Source: Rhizobium sp. SL42 (GTDB lineage: Bacteria > Pseudomonadota > Alphaproteobacteria > Rhizobiales > Rhizobiaceae). From it: 64,000 bases of DNA. The notes under the pieces were generated by a model. It worked only from the letters and a program-made list of their open reading frames with translations. It was not told where the DNA came from and ran no database searches. Shown here one piece after another: positions 46,596 through 55,511 of this stretch (the first letter of the stretch is position 1; the number at the start of each line of letters is the position of its first letter). The stretch is from assembly GCF_021729845.1 (NCBI RefSeq), contig NZ_CP063397.1, positions 3,734,001-3,798,000 on the forward strand, read 5' to 3'. A program made the translations under genes and the position numbers.

Positions 46596-47375
46596 TTACC
46601 AGGCAGGGACAACGGCGCCTTTGAATTCTTCGATGACAAACGCCTTCACCGCATCGCTGTGGTAGGATTCAACCAGCGTCTTGACCCAGGCAGCGTCCTT
46701 GTCGACGGTTTTGACCGCGATGACGTTGATATAGGGGGCTTTTTCACTTTCGCGCGCGATCGGGTCGGTACCGGGATTGAGGCCGGCTTCGAGCGCGTAA
46801 TTCGTGTTGATTACCGAGGCGTCGACATCATCAAGAGCACGCGGAAGTTGAGCCGCATCCAGTTCGGCAAAGCTGAGGTTTTTCGGATTTTCGATGACAT
46901 CGGCCGGGCCGATCTTCAGGCCGGCGCCATCCTTGAACTTGATCAGGCCCTGATCGGCAAGCACCAGCAGCGCGCGACCGCCATTGGTCGGATCATTGGG
47001 GATGGCAACGGTGGCGCCGTCTGCCAGCTCGGCAAGGCTCTTCACCTTCTTGGAATAGACACCCATCGGGAAGTTCACCGACTGGCCAACGCTGACCAGG
47101 TCAAATCCGCGATCGGCGACCTGATTGTCGAGATAGGGTTGATGCTGGAAAGAATTGGCATTGAGATCGCCATCCGCCAGCGCCTGGTTCGGAACGACAT
47201 AGTCGGAGAATTCGAGGATTTCGATATCGAGGCCCTTGGTGGCCGCGACTTCCTTTACCTTCTCCATGATCTGGGCATGTGGACCCGGCGTGACGCCGAT
47301 CTTGATGCTCTCGGCCAGAGCCGTACCGGCGGAGAAGAGGGCGGCAAGCGAAGCCGCGAGAACGAGTGTCTTCAT
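46596..47375 (-). CDS. metQ: Methionine ABC transporter substrate-binding protein
   Basis: A 259-residue NlpA/MetQ family protein. The signal peptide ends SAGTALA with no lipobox Cys, so it is a soluble periplasmic form and not a lipoprotein. Typical segments are IKIGVTPGPHAQIMEKVKEVA, LEFSDYVVPNQALADGDLNANSFQHQPYLD, VAIPNDPTNGGRALLVLADQGLI and VINTNYALEAGLNP. AAGGAG lies 8 bases before the ATG. It is the last gene of metNIQ, 41 bases after metI. D- or L-methionine is the expected substrate. Confidence 0.93.
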   Translation of the reverse strand: MKTLVLAASLAALFSAGTALAESIKIGVTPGPHAQIMEKVKEVAATKGLDIEILEFSDYVVPNQALADGDLNANSFQHQPYLDNQVADRGFDLVSVGQSVNFPMGVYSKKVKSLAELADGATVAIPNDPTNGGRALLVLADQGLIKFKDGAGLKIGPADVIENPKNLSFAELDAAQLPRALDDVDASVINTNYALEAGLNPGTDPIARESEKAPYINVIAVKTVDKDAAWVKTLVESYHSDAVKAFVIEEFKGAVVPAW

Positions 47376-47416
47376 CAGATGTCTCCTTGTGTTTCCTGTA
47401 TATTGCCTGGGAAGGA

Positions 47417-48085
47417 TCAGTTTTTGCGCGTCCGCTTGTCGAAGCGCCGTGCCAGTGCATCGCCGGCGCTCTGTAGAGCCTGGACCAGCACGATCAGAAC
47501 CACGACGACGGCCAGCATCACGTCCGGCATGAAGCGCTGGTATCCGTAGCGGATGCCAAGGTCGCCGAGGCCACCGCCGCCGACGGCACCGACCATGGCG
47601 GAATAGCCGACAAGACTGACCGCGGTCATGGTCAAGGCAAGCACGATGCCCGGCTTCGCCTCGGCCAGCAGTACCTTGGTGACGATCTGCAGCGGCGTCG
47701 CCCCCATGGCGCGTGCCGCCTCGATTAGCCCCTTGTCCACTTCGCGAATGGCAGCCTCGATCAGCCGGGCGACAAACGGAATGGTCGCGATCGTCAGGGG
47801 CACGATCGCGGCCGATGTGCCGATCGATGTGCCGGTGACGAACCGGGTGAAGGGGATAATCGCCACGACGAGGATGATGAAGGGCGTCGAGCGCGCCGCA
47901 TTGACGACCAGGCCGACGACACGATTGACGGACGGTGCGGCAAACAGTTCGCCACGGCCGCTTGTGGCCAGGAACACCCCGAACGGCAGGCCGATCAGCG
48001 TGCCGATCACACCGGCCACGGCCACCATCTGCAGTGTCTGGAGCAAAGCCTTCAGCAGAAGATTGAACAGCATCTCAGGCGCCAT
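47417..48085 (-). CDS. metI: Methionine ABC transporter permease
   Basis: A 222-residue integral membrane protein with five or so hydrophobic segments. The EAA-type loop that contacts the ATPase is [26 protein letters not shown] (about residues 122-147), and [28 protein letters not shown] is characteristic of MetI. It overlaps the end of metN by 11 bases, indicating translational coupling. Confidence 0.95.
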   Translation of the reverse strand: MAPEMLFNLLLKALLQTLQMVAVAGVIGTLIGLPFGVFLATSGRGELFAAPSVNRVVGLVVNAARSTPFIILVVAIIPFTRFVTGTSIGTSAAIVPLTIATIPFVARLIEAAIREVDKGLIEAARAMGATPLQIVTKVLLAEAKPGIVLALTMTAVSLVGYSAMVGAVGGGGLGDLGIRYGYQRFMPDVMLAVVVVLIVLVQALQSAGDALARRFDKRTRKN

Positions 48086-49157
48086 AGCCGAGCACCTCCG
48101 CGGTTAGGCCGGTTTCGGCATAGAAACGGTCGGCACGCGCGATCACATCGGGCGCGGCCGCATAGGACACCACCAGTGAACCATAGGGCTCGCCGGCGAT
48201 TTCGTCGATCGTGCCCGTGATGATGTTGACGTCGGAGCCAAGCTCGCTCATCAGCCGAGAAACCAGCGGCTGCTCCGCGGTGGCACCGAAGAAATTCAGC
48301 CGCACAAACAGCCTTTCGCCCGGCCCGGCAACCGGCTTCAGCCGGCGTGCGATCGCTTCGGGCAGTTTGGTGCCGGCAAGCCCGGACAAAAGCGCGCGCG
48401 TGGTTTCGTGGCTCGGACGGGTGAACACGTCGAAGGTCCGTCCCTCTTCGACGATCAACCCCTTGTCGATGACAGCCACGCGCGATGCGATGGTCTTGAC
48501 CACCTCCATTTCGTGGGTGATCAGCAACACCGTCAGCCCGAGATCGCGATTGATCGTCTTCAGCAGGTCGAGGATCGACTGGGTGGTTTCCGGATCGAGC
48601 GCCGAGGTGGCCTCGTCCGAAAGCAACAGCGAGGGTTCTGTCGCAAGCGCCCGGGCGATGCCGACACGTTGTTTCTGGCCGCCCGACAATTCCGCAGGAT
48701 AGCGCCCCGCCTTGTCCGAAAGCCCGACGAGATCCATCAGCGGCCTGACCTTTCCCCGGATCGACTGTTGATCATGGCCGGCGATTTCCAGCGGCAGGGC
48801 AATATTGTCGGCGACGGTGCGCGAAGACAGCAGATTGAAATGCTGGAAGATCATGCCCACCGACCGACGCAGGTCGCGGAGACCGGCATCGTCCAGACCA
48901 CCGACATCGACGCCATCGACAAGCACCTTGCCGCTGCTCGGAGTTTCCAGCCCGTTGACCAGGCGGATCAAGGTCGATTTGCCCGCACCCGAGCGGCCGA
49001 TAATCCCGGTAATGGCGCCCTTCGGTACGCTATAGTCGATCCCGGCAAGGGCGGTGAAACCGGCCTGGCCGTTGCTGCCGCCGAAATGTTTGGTCACGCC
49101 TTCGAAAGCCACCATGGCCCGCTCGCCGCCACGCACTGGCGCAAGGACATTCGTCAT
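48075..49157 (-). CDS. metN: Methionine ABC transporter ATPase
   Basis: A 360-residue ATPase. Walker A is [21 protein letters not shown] (about residues 53-73), the signature is [15 protein letters not shown] (about 158), Walker B is [20 protein letters not shown], and the H-loop is LLITHEMEV. The C-terminal 85 residues are the NIL/C2 regulatory domain that binds methionine and gives transinhibition. GGGGAG lies 8 bases upstream of the ATG. I looked for a SAM-II riboswitch in the 386-base upstream gap and found none. Confidence 0.95.
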   Translation of the reverse strand: MTNVLAPVRGGERAMVAFEGVTKHFGGSNGQAGFTALAGIDYSVPKGAITGIIGRSGAGKSTLIRLVNGLETPSSGKVLVDGVDVGGLDDAGLRDLRRSVGMIFQHFNLLSSRTVADNIALPLEIAGHDQQSIRGKVRPLMDLVGLSDKAGRYPAELSGGQKQRVGIARALATEPSLLLSDEATSALDPETTQSILDLLKTINRDLGLTVLLITHEMEVVKTIASRVAVIDKGLIVEEGRTFDVFTRPSHETTRALLSGLAGTKLPEAIARRLKPVAGPGERLFVRLNFFGATAEQPLVSRLMSELGSDVNIITGTIDEIAGEPYGSLVVSYAAAPDVIARADRFYAETGLTAEVLGYGA

Positions 49158-49451
49158 CGCAGCGCTCCCCGCACGGAAGGCGTCGAAATTCCGGATATGG
49201 TCATGAAAAGTCTCTTCGGTAGCTGGCCGAAACGGCCATGGATCGGGGTTCTCGCGGTTTTACCGGGAGCAACACATTCGGCACATGAAACGCCGCCTTA
49301 CCATTCCGATCCCTGTCTTTCAAACCTGGCCGATGCTTGTCAGCAATGCATTTTCGGTAAACTAACCCGCTTATGGCACCCGCTTGCGCCAAAACCGAGC
49401 AATTCCATTCCGAATTTCACCCACAGACGGATAAATCTATCCACAACGGAT

Positions 49452-49497
49452 CCGCTTCGGAAGCGGGCAACGTGTCGCAGGCGAAACCTGCGACACG
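49452..49497. other. Two adjacent perfect hairpins in the metN-nitroreductase gap
   Basis: The gap 49158-49543 has no gene. It contains CCGCTT-CGG-AAGCGG (about 49453-49467) and then CGTGTCGCAGG (49471-49481) paired with CCTGCGACACG (49487-49497) around CGAAA, an 11-bp perfect stem. No T-run follows on either strand. It could be a terminator for the nitroreductase gene, a structured RNA or a palindromic repeat. Confidence 0.45.
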
Positions 49498-49543
49498 CCA
49501 GAAGCGTCAGATCAAGCGTCAAGCCCAGCGTCGGGCCATGCGA

Positions 49544-50182
49544 TCAGGCGACGACGGAGACGAACTGGTCCTTGGGACGGCGGACCTTTTTCAGGTTGAC
49601 CAGCCAGTCACCCTCTTCTGCGCGGTAACCCAGCGGCAGGATGGTCACCGAGCGCAGGCCCTTTTCGCGCAGCCCGAGGATCTCATCGAGCTTGGCGGCA
49701 TCGAAACCTTCCATCGGGGTCGCGTCGACACCTTCGAAGGCGGCAGCGGCGACCGACATGCCGAAGCCGATATAGGCCTGGCGAGCCGCATGCTCGAAGT
49801 TAACCGCCGGATCCCGACCCGGATACAGATTGAGGATCATCTGGCGATAGTTTTCCCAGCCTTCGTTCTTGAACCCGCGCTCGTCATTGACAAGATCGAA
49901 CATGCCGTTGATCCGGTCGGTGGTGTAATTGTCCCAGGCGGCAAAGACGAGCAGATGCGAACCTTCGGTCACCTGTGCCTGGTTCCAGGCGATTTCCTGG
50001 ATCTTGGCGCGCACATCCGGATTGGTGACAACGATCACTTCGAACGGCTGCAGGCCGCTCGAGGTCGGTGCCAGGCGGGCGGCTTCGACGATACGCTCGA
50101 CCTTGTCGTCGGCAACGATCTTCGACGGGTCCATCTTCTTGGTGGCATAACGCCAGTTCAGCTTTTCGATCAGTGCGGACAT
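49544..50182 (-). CDS. NAD(P)H-dependent nitroreductase family protein
   Basis: A 212-residue flavoprotein of the NfsB-like nitroreductase family. FMN contacts are visible in WRYATKKMDPSKIV, ARLAPTSSGLQPFEVIVVTN and the C-terminal ILPLGYRAEEGDWLVNLKKVRRPKDQFV. A substrate beyond quinones or nitro compounds cannot be read. The ATG at 50182 is chosen because AGGGA is 8 bases upstream; the ATG at 50188 is too close to it. It is divergent from the HxlR regulator, a common arrangement for redox-responsive control. Confidence 0.92.
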   Translation of the reverse strand: MSALIEKLNWRYATKKMDPSKIVADDKVERIVEAARLAPTSSGLQPFEVIVVTNPDVRAKIQEIAWNQAQVTEGSHLLVFAAWDNYTTDRINGMFDLVNDERGFKNEGWENYRQMILNLYPGRDPAVNFEHAARQAYIGFGMSVAAAAFEGVDATPMEGFDAAKLDEILGLREKGLRSVTILPLGYRAEEGDWLVNLKKVRRPKDQFVSVVA

Positions 50183-50291
50183 CAACATATTCCCTGGTTC
50201 GACCAGCAGCCTTGCGACCATCGGGAGGGATTGGCCAGAACGGCAAACTGGTATAGATTAGTAACCTAGCCTACATAGAGAACCGGAAGAG

Positions 50292-50327
50292 ATGTGCAAG
50301 AAGGCACATTCTTGATACCAGGTATCA
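50292..50327. promoter_or_regulatory. Two palindromes upstream of the HxlR gene
   Basis: ATGTGC-AAGAAG-GCACAT (50292-50309) and the perfect 15-mer TGATACCAGGTATCA (50313-50327) lie between the divergent nitroreductase and hxlR genes, the second 15 bases before the hxlR start. They are candidate HxlR operators; position over the ribosome-site side suggests autorepression. Confidence 0.6.
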
Positions 50328-50341
50328 TCGAGGAAAGTGCC

Positions 50342-50737
50342 ATGTGCGAGAATTACGACCCGGACAAGTGCCAGACCGTCAGCGAAATGCTGGCGCGGCT
50401 TGGCGACAAGTGGACGGTTCTTGTCATCATGATGCTGGGAGACGGCCCGCAGCGCTTCAGCGACCTGAAACGCGCGGTGGTCGGCATTTCGCAGCGCATG
50501 CTGACACTGACCCTGCGGGCTCTGGAGCGTGACGGCCTCGTTTCGCGCACGGTACATCCGACCGTGCCGCCGAAGGTCGAATATGCCCTGACCGAACTCG
50601 GCTGCTCCTTCGGCGAGCCGATCAGGGCCATGGGCGGCTGGGTCTTCCGCAACCACGACCTGATCCAGACGGCCCGCGCAGAATTCGACGAGCGCAATGC
50701 GGCAACAGGCGGTTCGAAATTGGTAAGGCTTGGTTAG
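50342..50737 (+). CDS. HxlR family transcriptional regulator
   Basis: A 131-residue winged-helix regulator. [87 protein letters not shown] is the canonical HxlR domain. Cys residues at positions 2 and 10 lie just ahead of the DNA-binding helix, as in redox-sensing relatives such as HypR and QorR. GAGGAAAG precedes the ATG. It is divergent from a nitroreductase and probably controls it. Confidence 0.93.
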   Translation: MCENYDPDKCQTVSEMLARLGDKWTVLVIMMLGDGPQRFSDLKRAVVGISQRMLTLTLRALERDGLVSRTVHPTVPPKVEYALTELGCSFGEPIRAMGGWVFRNHDLIQTARAEFDERNAATGGSKLVRLG

Positions 50738-50740
50738 CTG

Positions 50741-51253
50741 CTACGTCCGTTGCCGCGACGCCATGCCGACGATGTTTGCGACGAATGCGGCCTTGCCACC
50801 GGTATAATATGCCCAGTCACCATTGGCCTCGGCCGCCAATCGGCACTTCAGCGCGGCATAGTCCGCGGCATCCTCGGGATGACTGCGCAACCAGTCGCGA
50901 AACAGGATGCGCTTTTCATGCGTCGCATTGTCCGGAGCGCAGAGGTAAAGCCGGTTGCCATGGGAGCCACGCCCGGACGTGAACGTCCACATGCCATCCG
51001 AATAGGGCGTGCCATGATACGTGTATTTCGGTATCGCCTTTACCCGTTCGACCGCTTCGGCAATCATCCCCTCATCTCGGATGATGGCATCGATATCAAT
51101 CTTCGGCGTTGCACGCAGACCGACAACAGACGTGCTGCCGACGTGATGAACATCCTCCACGAGTTCGCCCAACAGGCTCAAGAGATAGGCCTTTTCCGCG
51201 TCGAAGACCGCTAGCCAATCAGGATCGTATTCGACGACCTCAATGCTGCCCAT
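50741..51253 (-). CDS. GrpB family nucleotidyltransferase-fold protein
   Basis: A 170-residue GrpB/UPF0157 protein. It has the family opening IEVVEYDPDWLAVFDAEKAYLLSLLGE, the motif VHHVGSTSVVGLRATPKIDIDAII, and RLYLCAPDNATHEKRILFRDWLRSHPEDAADYAALK in the second half. The fold is nucleotidyltransferase-like; biological roles are poorly known. ATG 51253 begins the conserved region. It follows the beta-glucosidase gene by 29 bases in the same direction and is the last gene of the sugar unit. Confidence 0.88.
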   Translation of the reverse strand: MGSIEVVEYDPDWLAVFDAEKAYLLSLLGELVEDVHHVGSTSVVGLRATPKIDIDAIIRDEGMIAEAVERVKAIPKYTYHGTPYSDGMWTFTSGRGSHGNRLYLCAPDNATHEKRILFRDWLRSHPEDAADYAALKCRLAAEANGDWAYYTGGKAAFVANIVGMASRQRT

Positions 51254-51282
51254 CAGAGATTCCCGCCCGCTGCGGCTAGCGC

Positions 51283-52656
51283 TCAATCCGCCTTGAAATT
51301 GCCTTTCGGAAATTCCGCCGCCAACGCACTGTACCACTTGCCGCTCTTCTTCACCGTGCGGACCTGGGTGTCATAGTCCACATGCACCAGGCCGAAGCGC
51401 ATCTTGTAGCCTTCCGCCCATTCGAAATTGTCCATCAGGCTCCAGGCAAAATAGCCGTGCATCGGATAACCGTCCTTGATCAGGTCGGCGACCATGGACA
51501 GATGCTCGACATAATAGTCGAGCCGCGGCTGGTCATCGACCTCGCCATTCTCGACGCCCATATTGTAGCAGGCGCCGTTCTCGGTGATGTAGCAGACCGG
51601 CAGGTCGTAGCGCGCATAAAGACGTTCGACGAGCGACTTCAAGGCCGGCGCATAGACCTCCCAGCCGATGTCGGTCTTGACCTTGGAGACAGGCGGCGCG
51701 CCTGCCGTCGCCGGGAATTCTGCGCCGGGCGTCGGGTCGTCGGTCACGCGCATCGGCGTGTAATAGTTCAGCCCCCACCAGTCGAGTTTCTGGCTGATGA
51801 TCTCAAGGTCTTTCTCCTTGATCTTCGGCATGCGCGACCCGAGAGCCGAGAGAAATTCGGCCGGATATTCGCCGTTGAACACCGGATCGAAGAACACGCC
51901 ATTGTGAAACTGGTGCGCCCGTTCTGCAGCAGCAGCGTCTGCGGCACTGTCCGACCCCGCCAGCGTCTCATGCGCGTTGAGCACCAAGCCAACCGGCACA
52001 TTCGGCGCGATTTCGCGGATCGCCTGGACGCTGAGGCCATGGGCAAGGTTGGTGTAATGCAGTGCATGCAGCGCCGCATCCATGTTGCGCTCGCCCGGCG
52101 CATGAATGCCGTAGAGATGCGAAAGCCAGACCGAGCACCACGGCTCGTTGAAGGTCGCAACGGCATCGAGCCGGTCGCCGAGCCGTTCCATCACCACCTT
52201 AGTATAGCGCTGGAACGCATAGGCCGTCGACCGCGCCGTCCAGCCGCCATCACCCATCAGGGCCAGCGGCAGGTCCCAGTGATAGAGCGTCGCATAGGCC
52301 TTGATGCCGCGCGCCTTCAGCCCGTCGACCAGCCGGTCGTAGAAATCGAGACCGGCCTCGTTGATCGGTCCGGTGCCCTCCGGAACGATACGCGGCCAGG
52401 CGATCGAGAACCGGTAACCGGTGACGCCCATGTCCTTGATCAGGTCGAGATCGCTTTCCCAGCGATTGTAGTGATCGCAGGCCACATCACCATTGTGCCG
52501 TCCATAGACCCGACCCGGCATATTGGAAAACGCATCCCAGATCGACGGCTTGCGGCCATCGGCCTTGGAAGCCCCCTCGATCTGGAACGAGGCGGTCGCC
52601 ACGCCAAACAGGAAATCGCCGGGGAAGCGGTCGGCAAACAGTTTCGGATCGATCAT
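51283..52656 (-). CDS. GH1 beta-glucosidase
   Basis: A 457-residue family 1 glycoside hydrolase, cytoplasmic (no signal peptide). The N-terminal signature is PGDFLFGVATASFQIEG. The acid/base is in ATFNEPWCSVWL (Glu about 171), the nucleophile in CYITENGACYNMG (Glu about 360), and the sugar-binding Trp in FAWSLMDNFEWAEGYKMRFGLVHVDY. It cleaves beta-glucosides or related phospho-free sugars. ATG 52656 has AAGGGC 7 bases upstream; the longer frame is not used. It is downstream of a sugar ABC transporter and Gfo/Idh-isomerase genes, suggesting imported glycosides are the substrate. Confidence 0.95.
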   Translation of the reverse strand: MIDPKLFADRFPGDFLFGVATASFQIEGASKADGRKPSIWDAFSNMPGRVYGRHNGDVACDHYNRWESDLDLIKDMGVTGYRFSIAWPRIVPEGTGPINEAGLDFYDRLVDGLKARGIKAYATLYHWDLPLALMGDGGWTARSTAYAFQRYTKVVMERLGDRLDAVATFNEPWCSVWLSHLYGIHAPGERNMDAALHALHYTNLAHGLSVQAIREIAPNVPVGLVLNAHETLAGSDSAADAAAAERAHQFHNGVFFDPVFNGEYPAEFLSALGSRMPKIKEKDLEIISQKLDWWGLNYYTPMRVTDDPTPGAEFPATAGAPPVSKVKTDIGWEVYAPALKSLVERLYARYDLPVCYITENGACYNMGVENGEVDDQPRLDYYVEHLSMVADLIKDGYPMHGYFAWSLMDNFEWAEGYKMRFGLVHVDYDTQVRTVKKSGKWYSALAAEFPKGNFKAD

Positions 52657-52777
52657 CGGAAAGCCCTTCGTCTGGATGCGGCACGGGGACTGCCGCCGAA
52701 ATCTCGACTGCGATTTAAACCAATCAGAAGACAGCGTGAAGACGAGGACAAGAAAATACTGCAACGTTGCAGGAAAT

Positions 52778-52898
52778 CCACCCTCCCCTTGAGGGGGAGG
52801 GTCGGACCACAGGTCCGGGGTGGGGTGACCTCGGTGTAGAAGAAGTGATCACCCCACCCGCGTGTTTCACGCGGCCTCCCCCGTCAAGAGGGAGGTGG
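52778..52898. repeat. Inverted pair of GC-rich palindromic repeats
   Basis: Copy 1 (52778-52827) and copy 2 (52850-52898, inverted) share the outline CCACC, CTCCC-TTGA-GGGGGAGG, a second stem, then GTGGGGTG. The second stem is CGGACC-ACA-GGTCCG in copy 1 and CCGCGTG-AAA-CACGCGG in copy 2, so bases differ but pairing is kept. Together with 22 bases between them they could fold into one large cruciform. They fill the 246-base gap between the Gfo/Idh and GH1 genes. Confidence 0.8.
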
Positions 52899-52902
52899 AC
52901 AA

Positions 52903-54075
52903 TCAAAGCTTGACCCAGCCACCATTCTGCTTCGACGACTCGATGCAGGCCTCGACAAAGGCAACGCCCTTCACGCCGTCGTCGATCGTCGGATAGACCA
53001 CCGCCGGATCGACCTTGGCGCCGGCTCGCGCCGCGTTGATCGCCAATGCCGCTTCCGTGTAGATCGTCGCAAAGGCTTCGAGATAACCTTCCGGATGGCC
53101 GCTCGGGATACGGGTGACGCGGGCAGCCGCAGAACCGGCACCGGCACCGCCACGGGTGATCAGCTGCTTCGTTTCGCCGAGCCGGGTGAACCAGAGATAG
53201 TTCGGATCGGCCTGCGTCCATTCGATGCCGGCCTTGGTGCCATAGACGCGCACTTTCAGGCCGTTCTCGTGCCCGGTCGCCACCTGGCTGCACCACAGAA
53301 GCCCTTTAGCGCCGCCCTTGAAGCGCAGCATCACATGGGCATTGTCGTCCAGCCGCCGGCCTTCGACAAACGTGTGCACGTCGGCCGCCAGCTCATCCAG
53401 CTCGAGACCCGAAATGAACGAGCCGAGATTGTAGGCATGCGTGCCGATATCACCGGTGGAGCCACCGGCACCCGACTGCTTCGGGTCGGTGCGCCAGGCC
53501 GCCTGCTTCTGGCCGGTCTGCTCGATCGGCTCTGCCAGCCAGTCCTGCGGATATTCCATCTGCACCAGCCGGATGTAGCCAAGTTCGCCGTTCTGCACCA
53601 GTTCGCGCGCATGGCGGACCATCGGATAGCCGGTATAGTTATGGGTCAGGATGAACAGCGCCTTGGCCTTGTCGGCCACCGCTTTCAGCTTCTTCGCGTC
53701 TTCGAGGTTCGAGGTCACCGGCTTGTCGCAGATGACATGAATGCCCCGCTCAAGAAAGGCCTTCGCCGCTGGATAGTGAACATGGTTGGGCGTAACGATC
53801 GACACGGCCTGGATACCGTCCGGCCGGAGCGCTTCCTTTTCCGCCATCTCTTCGAAGGATCCGTAGCAGCGCTCCGGATCGAGCCCGAGTTCGCGACCGG
53901 ACGACAGCGATTTTTCCGCTGTCGATGACAGCGCGCCCGCGACCAGATCATACTGGTCATCGATCCGTGCCGCGATACGATGCACCGCGCCGATAAAGGC
54001 ACCCGACCCGCCACCCACCATGCCGAGCCGGATCTTTGGGTTCCGTTCTTCCGTCTTGCCTGCTTCGATCGCCAT
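52903..54075 (-). CDS. Gfo/Idh/MocA family oxidoreductase
   Basis: A 390-residue NAD(P)-dependent sugar dehydrogenase. The dinucleotide fold is RLGMVGGGSGAFIGAVHRIAA (about residues 16-36), followed by IVTPNHVHYPAAKAFLERGIHVICDKPVT with the catalytic EKP-type motif written as CDKPVT. The active-site His and Asp lie in GAGGSTGDIGTHAYNLGSFISG (about 200-220). Family members oxidise the C2 or C3 position of inositols, glucosides and sugar acids. ATG 54075 has GGGAGA about 10 bases upstream. Between the AP2 isomerase and GH1 genes; see the findings on a possible glycoside route. Confidence 0.92.
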   Translation of the reverse strand: MAIEAGKTEERNPKIRLGMVGGGSGAFIGAVHRIAARIDDQYDLVAGALSSTAEKSLSSGRELGLDPERCYGSFEEMAEKEALRPDGIQAVSIVTPNHVHYPAAKAFLERGIHVICDKPVTSNLEDAKKLKAVADKAKALFILTHNYTGYPMVRHARELVQNGELGYIRLVQMEYPQDWLAEPIEQTGQKQAAWRTDPKQSGAGGSTGDIGTHAYNLGSFISGLELDELAADVHTFVEGRRLDDNAHVMLRFKGGAKGLLWCSQVATGHENGLKVRVYGTKAGIEWTQADPNYLWFTRLGETKQLITRGGAGAGSAAARVTRIPSGHPEGYLEAFATIYTEAALAINAARAGAKVDPAVVYPTIDDGVKGVAFVEACIESSKQNGGWVKL

Positions 54076-54113
54076 GATGTCTTTCTCCCAAATGATAATG
54101 TTGCTCCCGGGGA

Positions 54114-54269
54114 TACCCCCCTCTGCCCTGCCGGGCATCTCCCCCACACGGGGGGAGATCGAACGTCAAACCGCTTTTCCAAAAGGAACGCCAAGACCGA
54201 AGGAACACCAAGACCGGCGGCCAATCTCCCCCCGTGTGGGGGAGATGTCACGGAGTGACAGAGGGAGGC
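54114..54269. repeat. Two palindromic repeats and a 17-bp tandem repeat
   Basis: Copy 3 (54114-54159, inverted) and copy 4 (54224-54269) share ATCTCCCCCCGTGTGGGGGAG followed by GATG, a small stem and AGAGGG. The small stem is GCCC-GGCA-GGGC in copy 3 and GTCAC-GGA-GTGAC in copy 4. Between them, AGGAACGCCAAGACCGA (54184-54200) is repeated in tandem as AGGAACACCAAGACCGG (54201-54217), 15 of 17 identical. All in the 239-base isomerase-Gfo/Idh gap. Confidence 0.8.
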
Positions 54270-54314
54270 ACTCTTGGCGTTTCGGGTTGATTGTCCATTC
54301 TCAGAACAGCTCTT

Positions 54315-55367
54315 TCAGAGCCCCAGCATCCGCCGGTTCGCCGCATCGTCGGTGCCGCTCGCGGCAAAATCGTCGAAGGCATGCTCGGTGACCCGGATGA
54401 TATGTGCCTTGACGAATTCGGCCCCTTCGCGAGCGCCGTCTTCCGGATGTTTCAGCGCGCATTCCCACTCGACCACGGCCCAGCCATCGAAATCATTGGC
54501 CGCCATCTTGGAAAACACCGCGCCGAAATCGACCTGGCCGTCGCCGAGCGAACGGAAGCGTCCGGCCCGGTTGACCCAGCCCTGATAGCCGCCATAGACG
54601 CCCTGCCGGCCGGTCGGGTTGAATTCCGCGTCCTTGACGTGGAACATCTTGATCCGGTCCTTGTAGATGTCGATGTTGTCGAGATAATCGAGGCACTGCA
54701 GCACATAGTGCGACGGGTCGTAGAGCATGTTGGCGCGCGGATGGTTCTTCACCCTTTCGAGGAACATCTCGAAAGTCACGCCATCATGCAGGTCTTCGCC
54801 CGGGTGAATTTCATATGCGACGTCCACGCCCTGCTCGTCGGCATAGTCGAGGATCGGCGTCCAGCGACGGGCAAGCTCGTCGAAAGCGGCCTCGACCAGG
54901 CCGGCCGGCCTTTGCGGCCAGGGATACATGAACGGCCAGGCCAGTGCGCCGGAGAAGGTCGCATGCGCCGTGATGCCGAGATTGCGCGACGCCTTCAGCG
55001 CATACTTGACTTGGTTCACGGCCCATTCCTGACGTGCCTTCGGATTGCCACGCACTTCCGGTGCGGCGAAACCGTCGAATGCCTCGTCATAAGCCGGATG
55101 CACGGCAACCAGCTGGCCCTGCAGATGGGTAGAAAGCTCGGTGATCTCGACACCGTTCTGGCGCGCGACGCCGGCCAGTTCGTCGCAATAGTCCTTCGAT
55201 TCGGCCGCCTTCTTCAGGTCGATCAGCTGGCCGGCCCAAGTCGGCACCTGCACACCCAGATAGCCCTTTTCCGCGGCCCATTTGGTGATTGAATCCCACG
55301 AATTGAACGGAGCGGCATCGCCCGCAAACTGGCCGAGAAAGATGGCTGGCCCTTTGATCGTCTTCAT
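54315..55367 (-). CDS. Sugar phosphate isomerase/epimerase, AP2-endonuclease-like TIM barrel
   Basis: A 350-residue Xyl-isomerase-like TIM barrel. Metal ligands are readable in VDVAYEIHPGED (Glu about 180), NMLYDPSHYVLQ (Asp and His about 212-216), KMFHVKDAEF (His about 238) and VVEWECALK (Glu about 302). The family covers xylose isomerase relatives, IolE/IolI-type inositol enzymes and sugar epimerases, plus C-glycoside deglycosylases. A specific substrate cannot be assigned. GGGAGGAGAA precedes the ATG. It lies between the binding-protein and Gfo/Idh genes and is likely co-transcribed. Confidence 0.9.
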   Translation of the reverse strand: MKTIKGPAIFLGQFAGDAAPFNSWDSITKWAAEKGYLGVQVPTWAGQLIDLKKAAESKDYCDELAGVARQNGVEITELSTHLQGQLVAVHPAYDEAFDGFAAPEVRGNPKARQEWAVNQVKYALKASRNLGITAHATFSGALAWPFMYPWPQRPAGLVEAAFDELARRWTPILDYADEQGVDVAYEIHPGEDLHDGVTFEMFLERVKNHPRANMLYDPSHYVLQCLDYLDNIDIYKDRIKMFHVKDAEFNPTGRQGVYGGYQGWVNRAGRFRSLGDGQVDFGAVFSKMAANDFDGWAVVEWECALKHPEDGAREGAEFVKAHIIRVTEHAFDDFAASGTDDAANRRMLGL

Positions 55368-55460
55368 ATTTTCTCCTCCCGGGAACGCTCCTGCAACGTT
55401 CCCGTAAACGGTTACAGGACTTGCAAAAACGAGACAATGGCATTGATCACGTCGACAGCA

Positions 55461-55486
55461 ATCTGCCCGGGAAAACCCGGGCAGAT
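55461..55486 (-). terminator. Perfect hairpin after sugar-binding protein gene
   Basis: ATCTGCCCGGG (55461-55471) and CCCGGGCAGAT (55476-55486) around AAAA form an 11-bp perfect stem without a T-run. Such hairpins behind binding-protein genes usually protect that mRNA segment and reduce downstream expression. Confidence 0.6.
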
Positions 55487-55511
55487 CTTGGCGTAGGGAA
55501 CTTGTCCGAAA

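Noticed and set aside
49158..49470. SAM-II riboswitch before metN
   Set aside because: The conserved pseudoknot segments of SAM-II are not present; no other riboswitch recognised.
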